Shown here: piece after piece, positions 9,597 to 19,802 of the stretch
Numbering within the stretch: position 1 is the stretch's first letter
Layout of the letters: the number at the start of each line of letters is the position of its first letter
Origin: Oppiella nova
Taxonomy: Eukaryota; Arthropoda; Arachnida; Sarcoptiformes; Oppiidae
Assembly (NCBI GenBank): GCA_905397405.1
Contig: CAJPVJ010000543.1
Span: 1-23,406, forward strand
Length of the DNA: 23,406 bases
Direction: 5' to 3'
Notes under the pieces: model-generated
What the model saw: the letters and a program-made list of their open reading frames with translations, nothing else
Told to the model about the DNA's origin: nothing
The model's database searches: none
Position numbers and translations under genes: made by a program

Positions 9597-10476
9597 ACAT
9601 CCAATTTATGCTTCAATTGTAATCAAATTATATCCATTTGAGTGAATCTCTGCGTTTGTGTCGATTGTCACCAAATCTGATGCTATACTCCAACTCGCAG
9701 TCCATATCATACCATATATTGTGAGCCATTATTTTGGACCAAAATTTTCTCTCTAATAATATAATATATTCTCACATTTGTGTCGCGAGAAAGGCATAGG
9801 AATTGAGTTTAATTTCGATCATAATTCATATTTTCATTTGTCTCATCCCTTTCCCTCTCACTATTTTAACAGTTGTCTCTCATTTCATAATTGATTATCT
9901 AATAGAAAGTTGTTATCAATATATTTATTATTTATTTTGATCTACATATCATTCATATGCTATACTAATCACAAACTAATGATAATTAAACTGATTGATC
10001 AAATAAGTAGAAAATATATACCAATCATTAAAATTCATATAAACTTCACAAAAATATCTCAATTCTTATAATTAAATAAAATCTGTGAATACTTTTCACT
10101 ACATAAATATATAACCAGAATTACATTAGATTTTCTAAACGTATATTAAAATTTAAACCAAAAAACATAAGGAATTTTTAAATTAAAAAATCTTTTAACA
10201 TTAAATACTGGTCTATAATATAGCAATGGTTTTGCACAATAAAACATCACAAAAAATATAATTACTTTTTTTTGTTCACTAAATTGTAATGTAATGTAAA
10301 TATTGTATTCAAAATGAACTGCGCTTTCGGTGAAAGACATGAATAGAAATGAATAAATGGTTTTCAAAAGTGAAGGAAAAGGAGAGACAATACTTTCCGA
10401 GAGATAACAATGACTGTGGCATCCAATGAATGGGACTGGTAGGCAAAAAATACAGCTCCACTATCTCTATCTCGTA

Positions 10477-10478
<2 letters not shown>
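9596..10478. other. Gene-free AT-rich DNA
   Basis: No signal is seen beyond composition. Confidence 0.5.
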
Positions 10479-10535
<57 letters not shown>

Positions 10536-10536
10536 T
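10479..10536 (+). repeat. CT microsatellite, left of duplicated flank
   Basis: 58 bp of (CT)n with one AT interruption, directly joined to the 89-bp duplicated segment. Confidence 0.97.
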
Positions 10537-10625
10537 GCTATTTTGTAACAAATTCTTCACTCAATACGTATTGTGTTGTGAATCCCATCCTTAAGATGAG
10601 ACACACAATAGAGAGAGTGATATCT
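10537..10625 (+). repeat. 89-bp exact duplicate, copy A
   Basis: Identical to 11878-11966 with no mismatch. Both copies directly follow a CT tract and both end at GAGAGAGTGATATCT, after which the sequences part. Confidence 0.96.
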
Positions 10626-11840
10626 GTATGGATGGCAAGGGATGTGCAGCGCCTACTCATTATGAGAGCCTGTGGTTGCAGAGGACAGTAGGTCTACACA
10701 ACGACTACTACTGTATTGCCAGGCATTTAGACCTATTTGAGCGCAAATGATTAGTTGGGAAGTGGATGTGCACATCACTGTTATGATTACAATTGCGGTC
10801 ATAAAAGCACCGACACATCGCACTACCAGTCTATGGCCTACCAGTGCAGATACCGTGGTATTCATGGTCTGTATCGCACCGATAGCCAAGTGCTCATCGC
10901 CAGTGACATGCAATGGCTGTGGGAATAGATGTGTCTGAATATGATATGAAAATTTATATGCATTTCCATTAAACTGGAAATTATTTTGTGCGATAAACAT
11001 ATGAAACAAATTAATGCATAAAGTTATACAAATTAGTCAATTGTAATACAAACGGAATTGTACCTTGTATCAATAGGTTTATATCATAATTATTATTTAC
11101 TCTAAATCTGAAGAATATTCTGTAACAATATTAGGATAATTAAGTCAAAAATAAATTTTTTTCTTTTAAATATCGATTTCTTTGACATAATTAGTATAAT
11201 AATAAGTGAAGAATTCATAGTATTTCTCATCGACATCCCGTTCCTCTAAAAACAGTGGCCCGACATGTGCTGAACGGTCATAGAAAGCGAAAGGAAAGGA
11301 AACCGCAATTTGTTAGGCCTTTCCATAATTGAATGCAATTGTGTTGTTAACAGACATTCAATAATAACTTTCACCAAAAACTACCCTCATTATATTCATA
11401 GATTTTACTGAAAATATATCCATTTTGTGTCCCAAAAAATAGTATCCATTCAAAAGATTTAAATTGAATGGCTATTTTATTATAAGATCACAATTACTAT
11501 AGCACTGTATGAACTGAACAGCACCGGGAGTACAATAGGGCCAGTATGTAGTGATGGACCGCACATACACTCTCTCCGTATACGATATAGTAATTGTAAT
11601 GTCCGTCGCATTCATAGTAATGACTCGACTATTATATTATGACATTTTTCTATCATATCTTATATACGACTCTTCACTGCCATTCTTGATCCCTGTGCTC
11701 CTACGCCAGCGATAGCGCTAACCGTCCTATCATTCATTCACTGGAGACCTACTAGCGCCTGCCTTTTCGCCCAGTAGTACATCATAATGATGGCCATCAA
11801 CTCTTAACGAGATATATATAATAGTATATTCATATCGTTG

Positions 11841-11842
<2 letters not shown>
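10626..11842. other. Gene-free DNA between the duplicated segments
   Basis: A GC-richer island at 10630-10935 carries GCACCGATAGC (10876). AGAATATTCTGT is at 11112 and GCACCGGGAGT at 11521. A 118-codon frame on the - strand (11009-10653) shows no domain. Confidence 0.5.

Positions 11843-11877
<35 letters not shown>
11843..11877 (+). repeat. CT microsatellite, left of duplicated flank
   Basis: 35 bp of pure (CT)n joined to copy B of the 89-bp repeat. Confidence 0.97.
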
Positions 11878-11879
<2 letters not shown>

Positions 11880-11966
11880 TATTTTGTAACAAATTCTTCA
11901 CTCAATACGTATTGTGTTGTGAATCCCATCCTTAAGATGAGACACACAATAGAGAGAGTGATATCT
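11878..11966 (+). repeat. 89-bp exact duplicate, copy B
   Basis: Identical to 10537-10625, at an offset of 1341 bases. Confidence 0.96.
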
Positions 11967-12029
11967 ACAAACAAAGGGAATGGACTTTTGGTAACAGACC
12001 TCAAGTTTAACGAGAGAGCAAACAAAACA

Positions 12030-12037
12030 CTCTCTCA

Positions 12038-12084
<47 letters not shown>
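12030..12084 (+). repeat. CT microsatellite
   Basis: (CT)n with two CAT interruptions. Confidence 0.96.
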
Positions 12085-12087
<3 letters not shown>

Positions 12088-14074
12088 TCATATATAGATA
12101 AGAATATCATTTGTTAAAAAAGTAAATTTAATTTTATTGCATCTCAACTGCCGGTCCACTACTCCAACGATAAGACAATTTTTGTGTTATGGAAGGTATA
12201 GGAATAAAAATTGCTTGATATTTATTATAATAAATAATGAAAAATATTACTATACTAACATGTAGTATTCATTTTATACACTATAAATCTAAATATCCTA
12301 AATACACACTATTATTATGGACATTGCTATCAAAATTATCTAGTGAAACTTTATGAATTTGAAATTGTTGTATTTGATTATTTTATTGAATTTCAATTAG
12401 GGCAGTTTTAAAATATAATTATAATTTTTTAAATAGAGATAGTATTATCAAAATGTATATAAAAATTCTGTATTATTGTAGTTTATCAAAACAAATAATA
12501 ATGTATGTTAACTGATAATAAACATGCCTGGTGACTGGATGCATTTTTGTTTTTTAAAATTGTGTATTATTTGGATGCATTGGTCCATAAATACAGTATA
12601 ACATATCTATTGTAATCAAATATGTGCTCAATATGTGTATAAAATTTGCATTTCATTAACAATAGTGACTCTAATTTGATAATCAATTTATGGTATAAAT
12701 TATGAAAAATTGTTGCCGTTTTAGTGCATAATGTGTTAAATGATATGATATGTCACTCCATAACTCTAACACACATTACAATAACTGAGTCCTTATCTAA
12801 TGTTATTTACTTATATTGCTCACTAGTATTCAATTGTCTAAAAGTTTCATTGTTTTATGAATGTATAAATTTTTTAAAAACTTATTTATAATATATGTTT
12901 CATATATCTATGAATACACAAGAATACAGTGATTACTGGGAATAGCAATATATAGTATCCGATTGTAAACAAAGATTACTTTATTCAGTAGACATTGCGT
13001 TAGAGTTTCCGGTATTAAATGCACGGAATATTCTGTGTCTGTCAGAAAGCACTGGTAGTCCGTACGAGTGGGTGATTGACTACATGAGCAATATTTACGA
13101 TTATTTATTGTCCAAAATACACTTTCCATTTATACTAATATTTGTCGAAACGATTATTTGGGAGCAAAAGATATGCCAATAATCTCCAGAATCGATGTGT
13201 TTATCGACTCACGAAAAGAAATTCTGTCATCACTTCAATGCAAACCTAAACTATGGCTCACTTTTGCTCTCAGTTTTCTCACACCCGATGCCTGACATGT
13301 ATGGGACACGTGGCCAGACATGTAGCTGACGCTCATTTCGATGACATCCACACGTGGCTCGCAGTCACCGATACCCTACACATAGAGAGAGCACCGGGAG
13401 GTAGTGTAGCAGCAAAAAAGTGATACTAATCTATACTTTTAGAGAGCGGTGTATGTAATCGATTGAGTTGTCATCCATAGACATGACAATCGCATATATA
13501 TCTCTTTCTCTATACACATCTACCAGTCCCCTAATAATACCAGTGCTGTTGGGAATAAGTGTTGTGTCAATAGTTAGACACACATTAGTGTCCGTACAAA
13601 TTGATCCCAAAGTTACTCCTGTTTCCCAAATGTCTCACTCAGTCATTCAAATCCATATAACAATAAATCCCATAATTTTTAGTTACGTTTCCATACATTC
13701 ATACGCCGAGAGTGAGAGCACCGTTGGATTGACGGCACGGGTATGTCTATGTGTGTGTAAGTGTGCGATAAGTATTTATTTAAACATTTCAAATGCCCGC
13801 TAATATGTGATTAAAATTGTTATTTGAAATCAAACACCACTTTAAGTCATATATAATGAAGATTTTTGGCCAATAATTTGATACAAATTCTGCGTTCATT
13901 TCATAATAAGTATATATTTAGTAAGTTATAGTAAATACATAAATATATTCTGGATATTCAACTGTCAATTCAAATACACTGTCCATTAAAATCAATTCAA
14001 AGTGTGTATTAAAATTTAAAAATAATTTAATTAAATTAATTAATGGTAAATAATAAGTGAGTGAAAGCGAGTGA

Positions 14075-14076
<2 letters not shown>
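12085..14076. other. Gene-free DNA, AT-rich then GC-richer island
   Basis: 12085-12900 is plainly AT-rich. 13020-13790 carries GGAATATTCTGTG (13025) and three GCACNGGKAKK-type copies (13049, 13391, 13735). A 111-codon frame at 13468-13803 has no recognisable domain. Confidence 0.5.

Positions 14077-14116
<40 letters not shown>
14077..14116 (+). repeat. GA microsatellite
   Basis: 40 bp of pure (AG)n. Confidence 0.97.
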
Positions 14117-14119
<3 letters not shown>

Positions 14120-14462
14120 AGAAATCAAATCTATAGGTCAGTGGCTTTGTTTAGACGACATATAGAGCTAACAGTGCTCTCTCTAAAGGCTAGATATATG
14201 GCTGAAGCATTAGATGCCATCCCTGGCATCCATTGCCAACCATTTGGTCCGATTGGCGACGTAATGGTCCGGAAGAAAGCGTATTGTTTTCGGAGCACAA
14301 AAACTGTATGCACTCATGCAGTCATCACAAACTCCCGGTGCTATATGTGACTGTCCCTCAGATGTCCGCCCCTTCCATTCCACAGCAAATATACATCACT
14401 AGCTATATATCCAACTCCTACTGACACGCATTACAACCAAATGTTTGGTGAATTAGATACAC

Positions 14463-14464
<2 letters not shown>
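14117..14464. other. GC-richer island, no gene
   Basis: Short frames overlap on both strands, none with recognisable features. GCACCGGGAGT is present on the - strand at 14331-14341. Confidence 0.45.

Positions 14465-14515
<51 letters not shown>
14465..14515 (+). repeat. GA microsatellite
   Basis: 51 bp of pure (GA)n. Confidence 0.97.
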
Positions 14516-14516
<1 letters not shown>

Positions 14517-14763
14517 ATTTGATTTAATACTAATCATATTTAATAGTAATGGCATTCCCTTTAACTGCTATTACATAACAAACACATTGCGCTAACATTT
14601 AGAGTGCAATCGCTTTTCCGTATGTAATACGAGTGCCAAATGTCGGCCAAATTTAGTCTCACTTTTATTATACTGTTGTTTAAATTTATATTAAAATTTT
14701 ATGAAACGCTTTGTTTTATGTGTAACACCTGTTCCCCATGTAATGTATTTGCAAATTTCATGT

Positions 14764-14766
<3 letters not shown>

Positions 14767-14808
<42 letters not shown>
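14767..14808 (+). repeat. CT microsatellite
   Basis: About 42 bp of (CT)n, inverted relative to the GA tract 251 bases upstream. Confidence 0.96.
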
Positions 14809-14811
<3 letters not shown>

Positions 14812-15434
14812 CACTCGTGTGTTAATACAAGAGATTGTATTTTACGGGAAAATATTACTAGAAATGAAAAATTGGTTAAAATATTCACACTTTTTATGTA
14901 TGAAACTAATTTGGTGCATTTAATCAAAATATGCAAAATGTTTGCTATATTTATGCCAATGTTATGAGTTTTGCCAGTTTTATACTGAATCGACACTTTG
15001 TAACATCTTTTAATCAAATTGTTTGGCAAATAAACAGTGCATTTATGTGTAAAATACTAGTTTACAACATTTACTCTAACCTATAATAAGATACTGGCAA
15101 CTTTACCAAATATTAGTTTTTATAATTAATAACAAAACTTGTATTTTATCAAAATGAATATTTGTTTAAACATTTTGCTTAATGTAATACTTATTCAATT
15201 TATATGCTGAATAGCAATGAATTTTTATAAATATACATGTATACTTTTTTAATGCAAACGAAATGTTTAGTCAAATAATAAATATTTGAATTTCATTCAC
15301 CAAAAAAATCATTTTAATGTTATTTCTCTGAATATACTTTTGAATGTTCAGTAAATTATGGAAAAATAGAGTTTATTCTCATTTATGCCAATATTTGAAC
15401 TGAAAATACGGTAAAGAATCGAGAATTAAATCAC
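14809..15434. other. Gene-free AT-rich DNA
   Basis: No signal is seen. Confidence 0.5.
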
Positions 15435-15482
15435 GAGAGAGCGAGAGAGCGAGCGAGCGAGAGAGAGAGAGAGAGAGAGAGA
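15435..15482 (+). repeat. GA/GC(GA) microsatellite
   Basis: (GA)n with GCGA variants in its left half. Confidence 0.96.
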
Positions 15483-16523
15483 CGAAATATATTCCTATGT
15501 GTTTGGACTCCGGAGTCGATTTGTGGACAAAACAAACAGTTTTATAGTTTAGTTGCAGAGAGAAATCCAAATGAATCCGTGAATTGCAAACTGAATGATA
15601 ACTTCTAAATACAAACACAATCTCTATTACAAAGAAAAGGCATTTCGGAGACCAATAATAGCAGCGATGGAGTCGATTGATGAGCAAAACGGTAGCAAAA
15701 CATTGATTTCGAGTGCAAACAACAGCCTTACCATTAGGTCTGTGCCCTCACACACTAGTAAGACATGATTGTCGGGAGTGCCGTCGAGTTTGCCATCGAA
15801 ATGTGTGTGCACTACACAAATGACACACAGAATGCCTATGTATACACTGCGAGACTACCAGCCCTACGATGTGCTACCAGTGCTGTGAGTGCCCGAAGAA
15901 GTGATGCGAGAGATCGGGAGCGCACCAGCAGTTTGTGAGACACGACACGATTCACCCGATTCTCAGACAAACACAGAATCGGCTCTATTCTGAGCGCAAG
16001 AATTATTCAAATCATTAAAGATTTGCTCATTGTTTCCAACATACCGGTGCTCTCCCCCTTTCAATGTCTTACGTATTCTAATCACGTAAACAATGAGACA
16101 GAATATTAAGTGCGGCTATGATTTGCCTTTCTATGAGTGCACCGGTAGTCGGGAATAACAAAAGTCAGTGAATCACAGATACTCTGTATATATACAGACA
16201 ATAAGTATGGAAAAGTCGAGTCCCTATGAAATGGGAATATATTTCTGTATAATATATTTGTTGTCAAACATTACACATAGGATTCCGTATATAAAGTATT
16301 TAATGGGTTTTATTTCGTCAAAACCTCAGCTCTGGTGATACGCAATGGTTAGCGCCGTTAGACTATGCGAGAGATGTTGGCTATGATTAGGAGGACTGGT
16401 GTGTGTGTTATGTATGTATGTATGGATACAAATCCCAAATCACATTTTCGTTAACAACTTTATTACCGCCAGTTTTGTTCATTTCCATCATTTTCTATAA
16501 TCATATTTACAATCACCTCTCAG
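15483..16523. other. GC-richer island, no gene
   Basis: 15760-16180 contains GCACCGGTATG (- strand, 16040-16050) and GCACCGGTAGT (16139-16149). A tRNA D-arm-like stretch lies at 16341-16366. No convincing frame is seen. Confidence 0.45.
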
Positions 16524-16543
16524 TCTCTCTCTCTCTCTCTCTC
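16524..16543 (+). repeat. CT microsatellite, last of the series
   Basis: 20 bp of (CT)n. No CT/GA tract of this length occurs to its right. Confidence 0.94.
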
Positions 16544-17944
16544 GCACTCTGTGTGCACACAATTCCCTTCCCATTGGCATCCCTTTCCCTTCACAATATC
16601 CACTGCAAAGGACTTGACAACAACTGGAAGTACACATAACACACAGAATATTGAGTGCACAGCAAAATATATAAATATAATAAAATTATGAAATATTTGG
16701 AAATTTGATTTAAAATTCTCATACATTTTAATGCATTCTCTCCTTATATAAGAGGTTTTTCCGGGGATTTTGTCTATGAATTCATTTATAGCGCGAAAAT
16801 AGCGCTAAAAATGCTGCGAAACAACACTTATTTATCGCAAAATTTTAATATAATATATGATAATAGAAACAAAAGTTTTCTATCTATGATTACAATTTAA
16901 AATCTGTATCCAATCGATAGCGTAAACTTACTTTCCTAGGGAATGGTATCCAACGGACATTCCATGGACTTCCATCTGTCGAGACAACTGTCCACAACAT
17001 ATACACAATACGATTGAATTTGGATTTTGAGTAAAAATAAATCAATTTCTTAAATCTTATACAAAATTAACATTTTCTCTATATTACACAATATATGAGA
17101 TTTAGTTAATCCTAAATACCCATTAATAGATAAGGGAATGGTAGCTCAGGCGCTAATATGAAATAAATAAATAACAACACACATCTTTTTTAAATCAAAA
17201 CTTTTTATTAATTTTTTTGTTTGAATTTAAATTATTTTGTTTCGTAAGACTTATTATTATAGTAATAATTAATAAAAATTGCAGTCATTATCCGTCAAAT
17301 ACAGTCAATAAGATAGTAATTATATGTCTTAAAATTACAGTACATTCACGTTATTTAATGGCCAACACATTACACGCAAAGTATTCACAGATTTTTAAGA
17401 GATTTGTAACGCAAACGAGAAAAAAATTACACATTTTTTTCTCAATACACATAATAGTCGGCCATTAGATAAATAATTACCGGTAATTTGTCTAACAATA
17501 ATAATCAATCATTAGAATAATAGGTTTAATTTAAGTGACAGTAGAAAGTTATATCATTATATAATTTAAAGTTTTCAATATTGAAAAAACAAACAATTGT
17601 ATCATCAATCAAATATATATAGAAATGTTAAAATCCTAAAATTCACTTGGTATATTATACTTTTTAAAGTTTTGTTTGAGAAAACTGAATTAATTGTCAT
17701 AAGTTACTAAAAAACGCAAATCGCATATAAGTTACTTGATACATAATTTTTAGAAATTTAATTAATTTTTTAGTGTTTTTGTGTTCACAACAAACTCTTT
17801 TGCTTTTGCTTATTTCGAGCCGACATTTATTACACACCAAATAAATAATATCATTATTTACTCTGTCTTTTAAAATCGGATTTTTTTGAAAATCCAATTC
17901 ATATCATAATTATCATAACAATCGTTAAACTCACTCATCGTAAC
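16544..17944. other. Gene-free AT-rich DNA
   Basis: Isolated words such as TATATAAG (16745) and GCGCGAAA (16791, E2F-like) are present, but no gene accompanies them. A - strand poly(A) candidate lies at 17826-17831. Confidence 0.45.
17785..17831 (-). terminator. Candidate TRIM71 poly(A) signal
   Basis: TTTATT at 17826-17831 is AATAAA on the - strand. About 25-40 bases downstream on that strand lies a GU-rich stretch (GTTTGTTGTG). Use of this site would give a 3' UTR of about 2.8 kb that includes the let-7 seed cluster. AATAAA is common in such DNA, so support is weak. Confidence 0.28.
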
Positions 17945-18185
17945 AACGGCTGTAACAGTCTCTCACTCTCATCACTACCCCTCCCCTCCCTATCAACAAA
18001 ATCATACAATCACTCATACATTCGCACCTATAGTATAGGTGTTACCCCTCGCTAACCCTTCTAAATCCCTCTACTTATACCCCTTTCCCTATCACTCCGG
18101 AGCCTTAATAAGCCTTTCAAACACTCACTCACACATACACACTCTCGCACTCCCGTTCCCCTCTAAATAATTCTCACTCAATGAA
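17945..18185. other. C-rich, G-poor block (G-rich on the TRIM71 sense strand)
   Basis: The + strand is rich in CCCT and CACT words and very poor in G. The - strand accordingly carries GGGGAGGGG and GTGTGTATGTGTGAG runs. An 8-bp-armed inverted repeat CACCTATA-G-TATAGGTG lies at 18025-18041. Confidence 0.6.
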
Positions 18186-18575
18186 GTATATATAAATATA
18201 CATCATCATTTTTATATAATACATAATCACATTTCAGTTTGACTTTCCATGAATTTCTCAAAAACAATGTTTCGGAGTAGTCTTAAATTAAAAATAAAAA
18301 TTCAAAAAAAATAATTGAAAAAACCTAAACGAAAGTATAATTAATTCATTAAATTAGGGGCAAAAATAAAATGAAAAATATGCGTTAAATTGTGTGAACA
18401 AAAACTAGACAACAAACATATACACAGAATATTCTCATACATCGCGAATATACCCGTAGAATATTATGTCAAATGAATAAACTTACAAAAAAGTTATACA
18501 ATGATTAGAGAGAGAATATTCATTAATAATTAATATAATTATAGCAAATAAAATACTCGTAATGTTTTCATATCA

Positions 18576-18668
18576 GAGGTAATACGAGAGGTAAGTCTTA
18601 ACTTAGTTTTAGGTAAAACCTAAACGTAATTATAAATTGCAATAAAATGAGGTCTAAATTTTGAGGTA
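18576..18668 (-). promoter_or_regulatory. Cluster of three let-7 seed matches in the probable TRIM71 3' UTR
   Basis: Read on the TRIM71 sense (-) strand, TACCTC occurs at 18581-18576, 18593-18588 and 18668-18663. The last is followed by A (18662), making a 7mer-A1 site. The let-7 seed (nucleotides 2-7, GAGGUA) pairs with each, and position 8 is a G:U wobble in all three. The middle site can also pair nucleotides 18-22 of let-7. lin-41/TRIM71 is the classical let-7 target in nematodes and vertebrates. That the transcript extends this far (1.9-2.0 kb past the stop) is inferred. Confidence 0.5.
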
Positions 18669-18837
18669 ATATGATTATTGGTAATAATATAATAATGTAT
18701 ATAATAATAATTAATAAGTCTAAAATTATAATCGATAAAAATTAATAAATTATATAAAAAACAGTTATGTATTACCCGTAAATAAATTGTTTTTCACATG
18801 ATTTCTAGTAATTTCAAAAACCTAATCAATATATTTA

Positions 18838-18860
18838 TAATAATAATAATAATAATAAAA
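18838..18860 (+). repeat. TAA microsatellite
   Basis: About seven TAA units inside the probable TRIM71 3' UTR. Confidence 0.9.
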
Positions 18861-18913
18861 CAAATATTTAAAAAATCTCAGGCCTTATAAGCACTTATTG
18901 TCTGGAAATATGT

Positions 18914-19176
18914 TTTTTCAAATGTTTATATCCATAGTTTATATCCAATTATATCAATATTTATATATCATATTTATACTTATAATTAGTAATTAAAAGC
19001 CAATTAATAATTAACTTGTTTTTGTGTTTTGTAATCATTATTATCNTTTTTCAAATGTTTATATCCATAGTTTATATCCAATTATATCAATATTTATATC
19101 ATATTTATACTTATAATTAGTAATTAAAAGCCAATTAATAATTAACTTGTTTTTGTGTTTTGTAATCATTATTATC
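18914..19176. repeat. About 130-bp direct duplication around a single N
   Basis: 18914-19045 and 19047-19176 are the same sequence apart from a 2-bp TA difference, and the ambiguous base N at 19046 sits exactly between them. This is what a gap closed over overlapping contig ends looks like. Confidence 0.93.
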
Positions 19177-19382
19177 CGAATTAAGCCACAAAAGTGTTTT
19201 GAAACAAATATCTCTGTTTTTTGTTTTAATTATATGTATTTTTAAAATCAATTAATTTGTATTAAACTTTGTTTTTCATGTTTCACGCGATCACCCTGGT
19301 GAACTCACGCAAACATTGCTATTATGAATAGATTGTTGTAATGAATAGAAAAAACTTTTAACCGTATTTTGTAACTAATTTA

Positions 19383-19398
19383 AATGCATTAATGCATT
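19383..19398. repeat. 16-bp palindrome (doubled AATGCATT)
   Basis: AATGCATTAATGCATT is its own reverse complement and also a tandem octamer. Confidence 0.75.
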
Positions 19399-19533
19399 CA
19401 GGTATAACTGAATTCACAAAAATGTATCATTATTTTCACAATTATATTATAAATACTAAAAATTGAAAAAATGTACTAAATATATATAACTAATAACTTA
19501 GTGTTTTGTGTTTGTCAACATTAAAATACACAC

Positions 19534-19802
19534 TAAAAAAATTTAATTCAATGTCAAAAAGTTGATTCACTATTGTTTTGCTAACGCTATGTTGAGATTA
19601 AAAAAAACTTTTTTAGATTTTTTGATCAGTTATTCATTTTAAGCCAATCAATGGTCTGATTGTTTTCGTAATAAAAAAATTTAATTCAATGTCAAAAAGT
19701 TCATTCACTATTTTGTTTTGCTATGAGATTAAAAACTTTTTTAGATTTTTTGATCAGTTATTCATTTTAAGCCAATCAATGGTCTGATTGTTTTCGTAAT
19801 AA
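19534..19802. repeat. 138-bp imperfect tandem duplication
   Basis: 19534-19671 is repeated from 19672 to about 19802 with one substitution near the left end and small indels in the middle; the last 60 bases are identical. It may be a true tandem repeat or two haplotypes joined in the assembly. Confidence 0.9.

Noticed and set aside
10653-11009. 118-codon frame on the - strand
   Set aside because: No recognisable domain, codon use like the surrounding non-coding DNA, and an overlapping + strand frame of similar quality.
13398-13405. GAGGTAGT, identical to let-7 nucleotides 2-9
   Set aside because: No hairpin precursor is possible from the flanks and the location is about 7 kb past the TRIM71 stop. 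It coincides with a GCACCGGGAG motif copy.
13468-13803. 111-codon + strand frame
   Set aside because: Hydrophobic and serine-rich composition from CT/AT DNA; no family resemblance.
16745-16798. TATATAAG and an E2F-like GCGCGAAA
   Set aside because: No gene or initiator accompanies them; expected by chance in this length of AT-rich DNA.
17139-17156. GGTAGCTCAGGCGC resembling a tRNA D arm
   Set aside because: No anticodon or T arm follows; the flanks are AT-rich and cannot fold as a tRNA.
18025-18041. CACCTATA-G-TATAGGTG inverted repeat as a terminator hairpin
   Set aside because: Hairpin termination is bacterial; in this eukaryotic context the small dyad alone supports no function.
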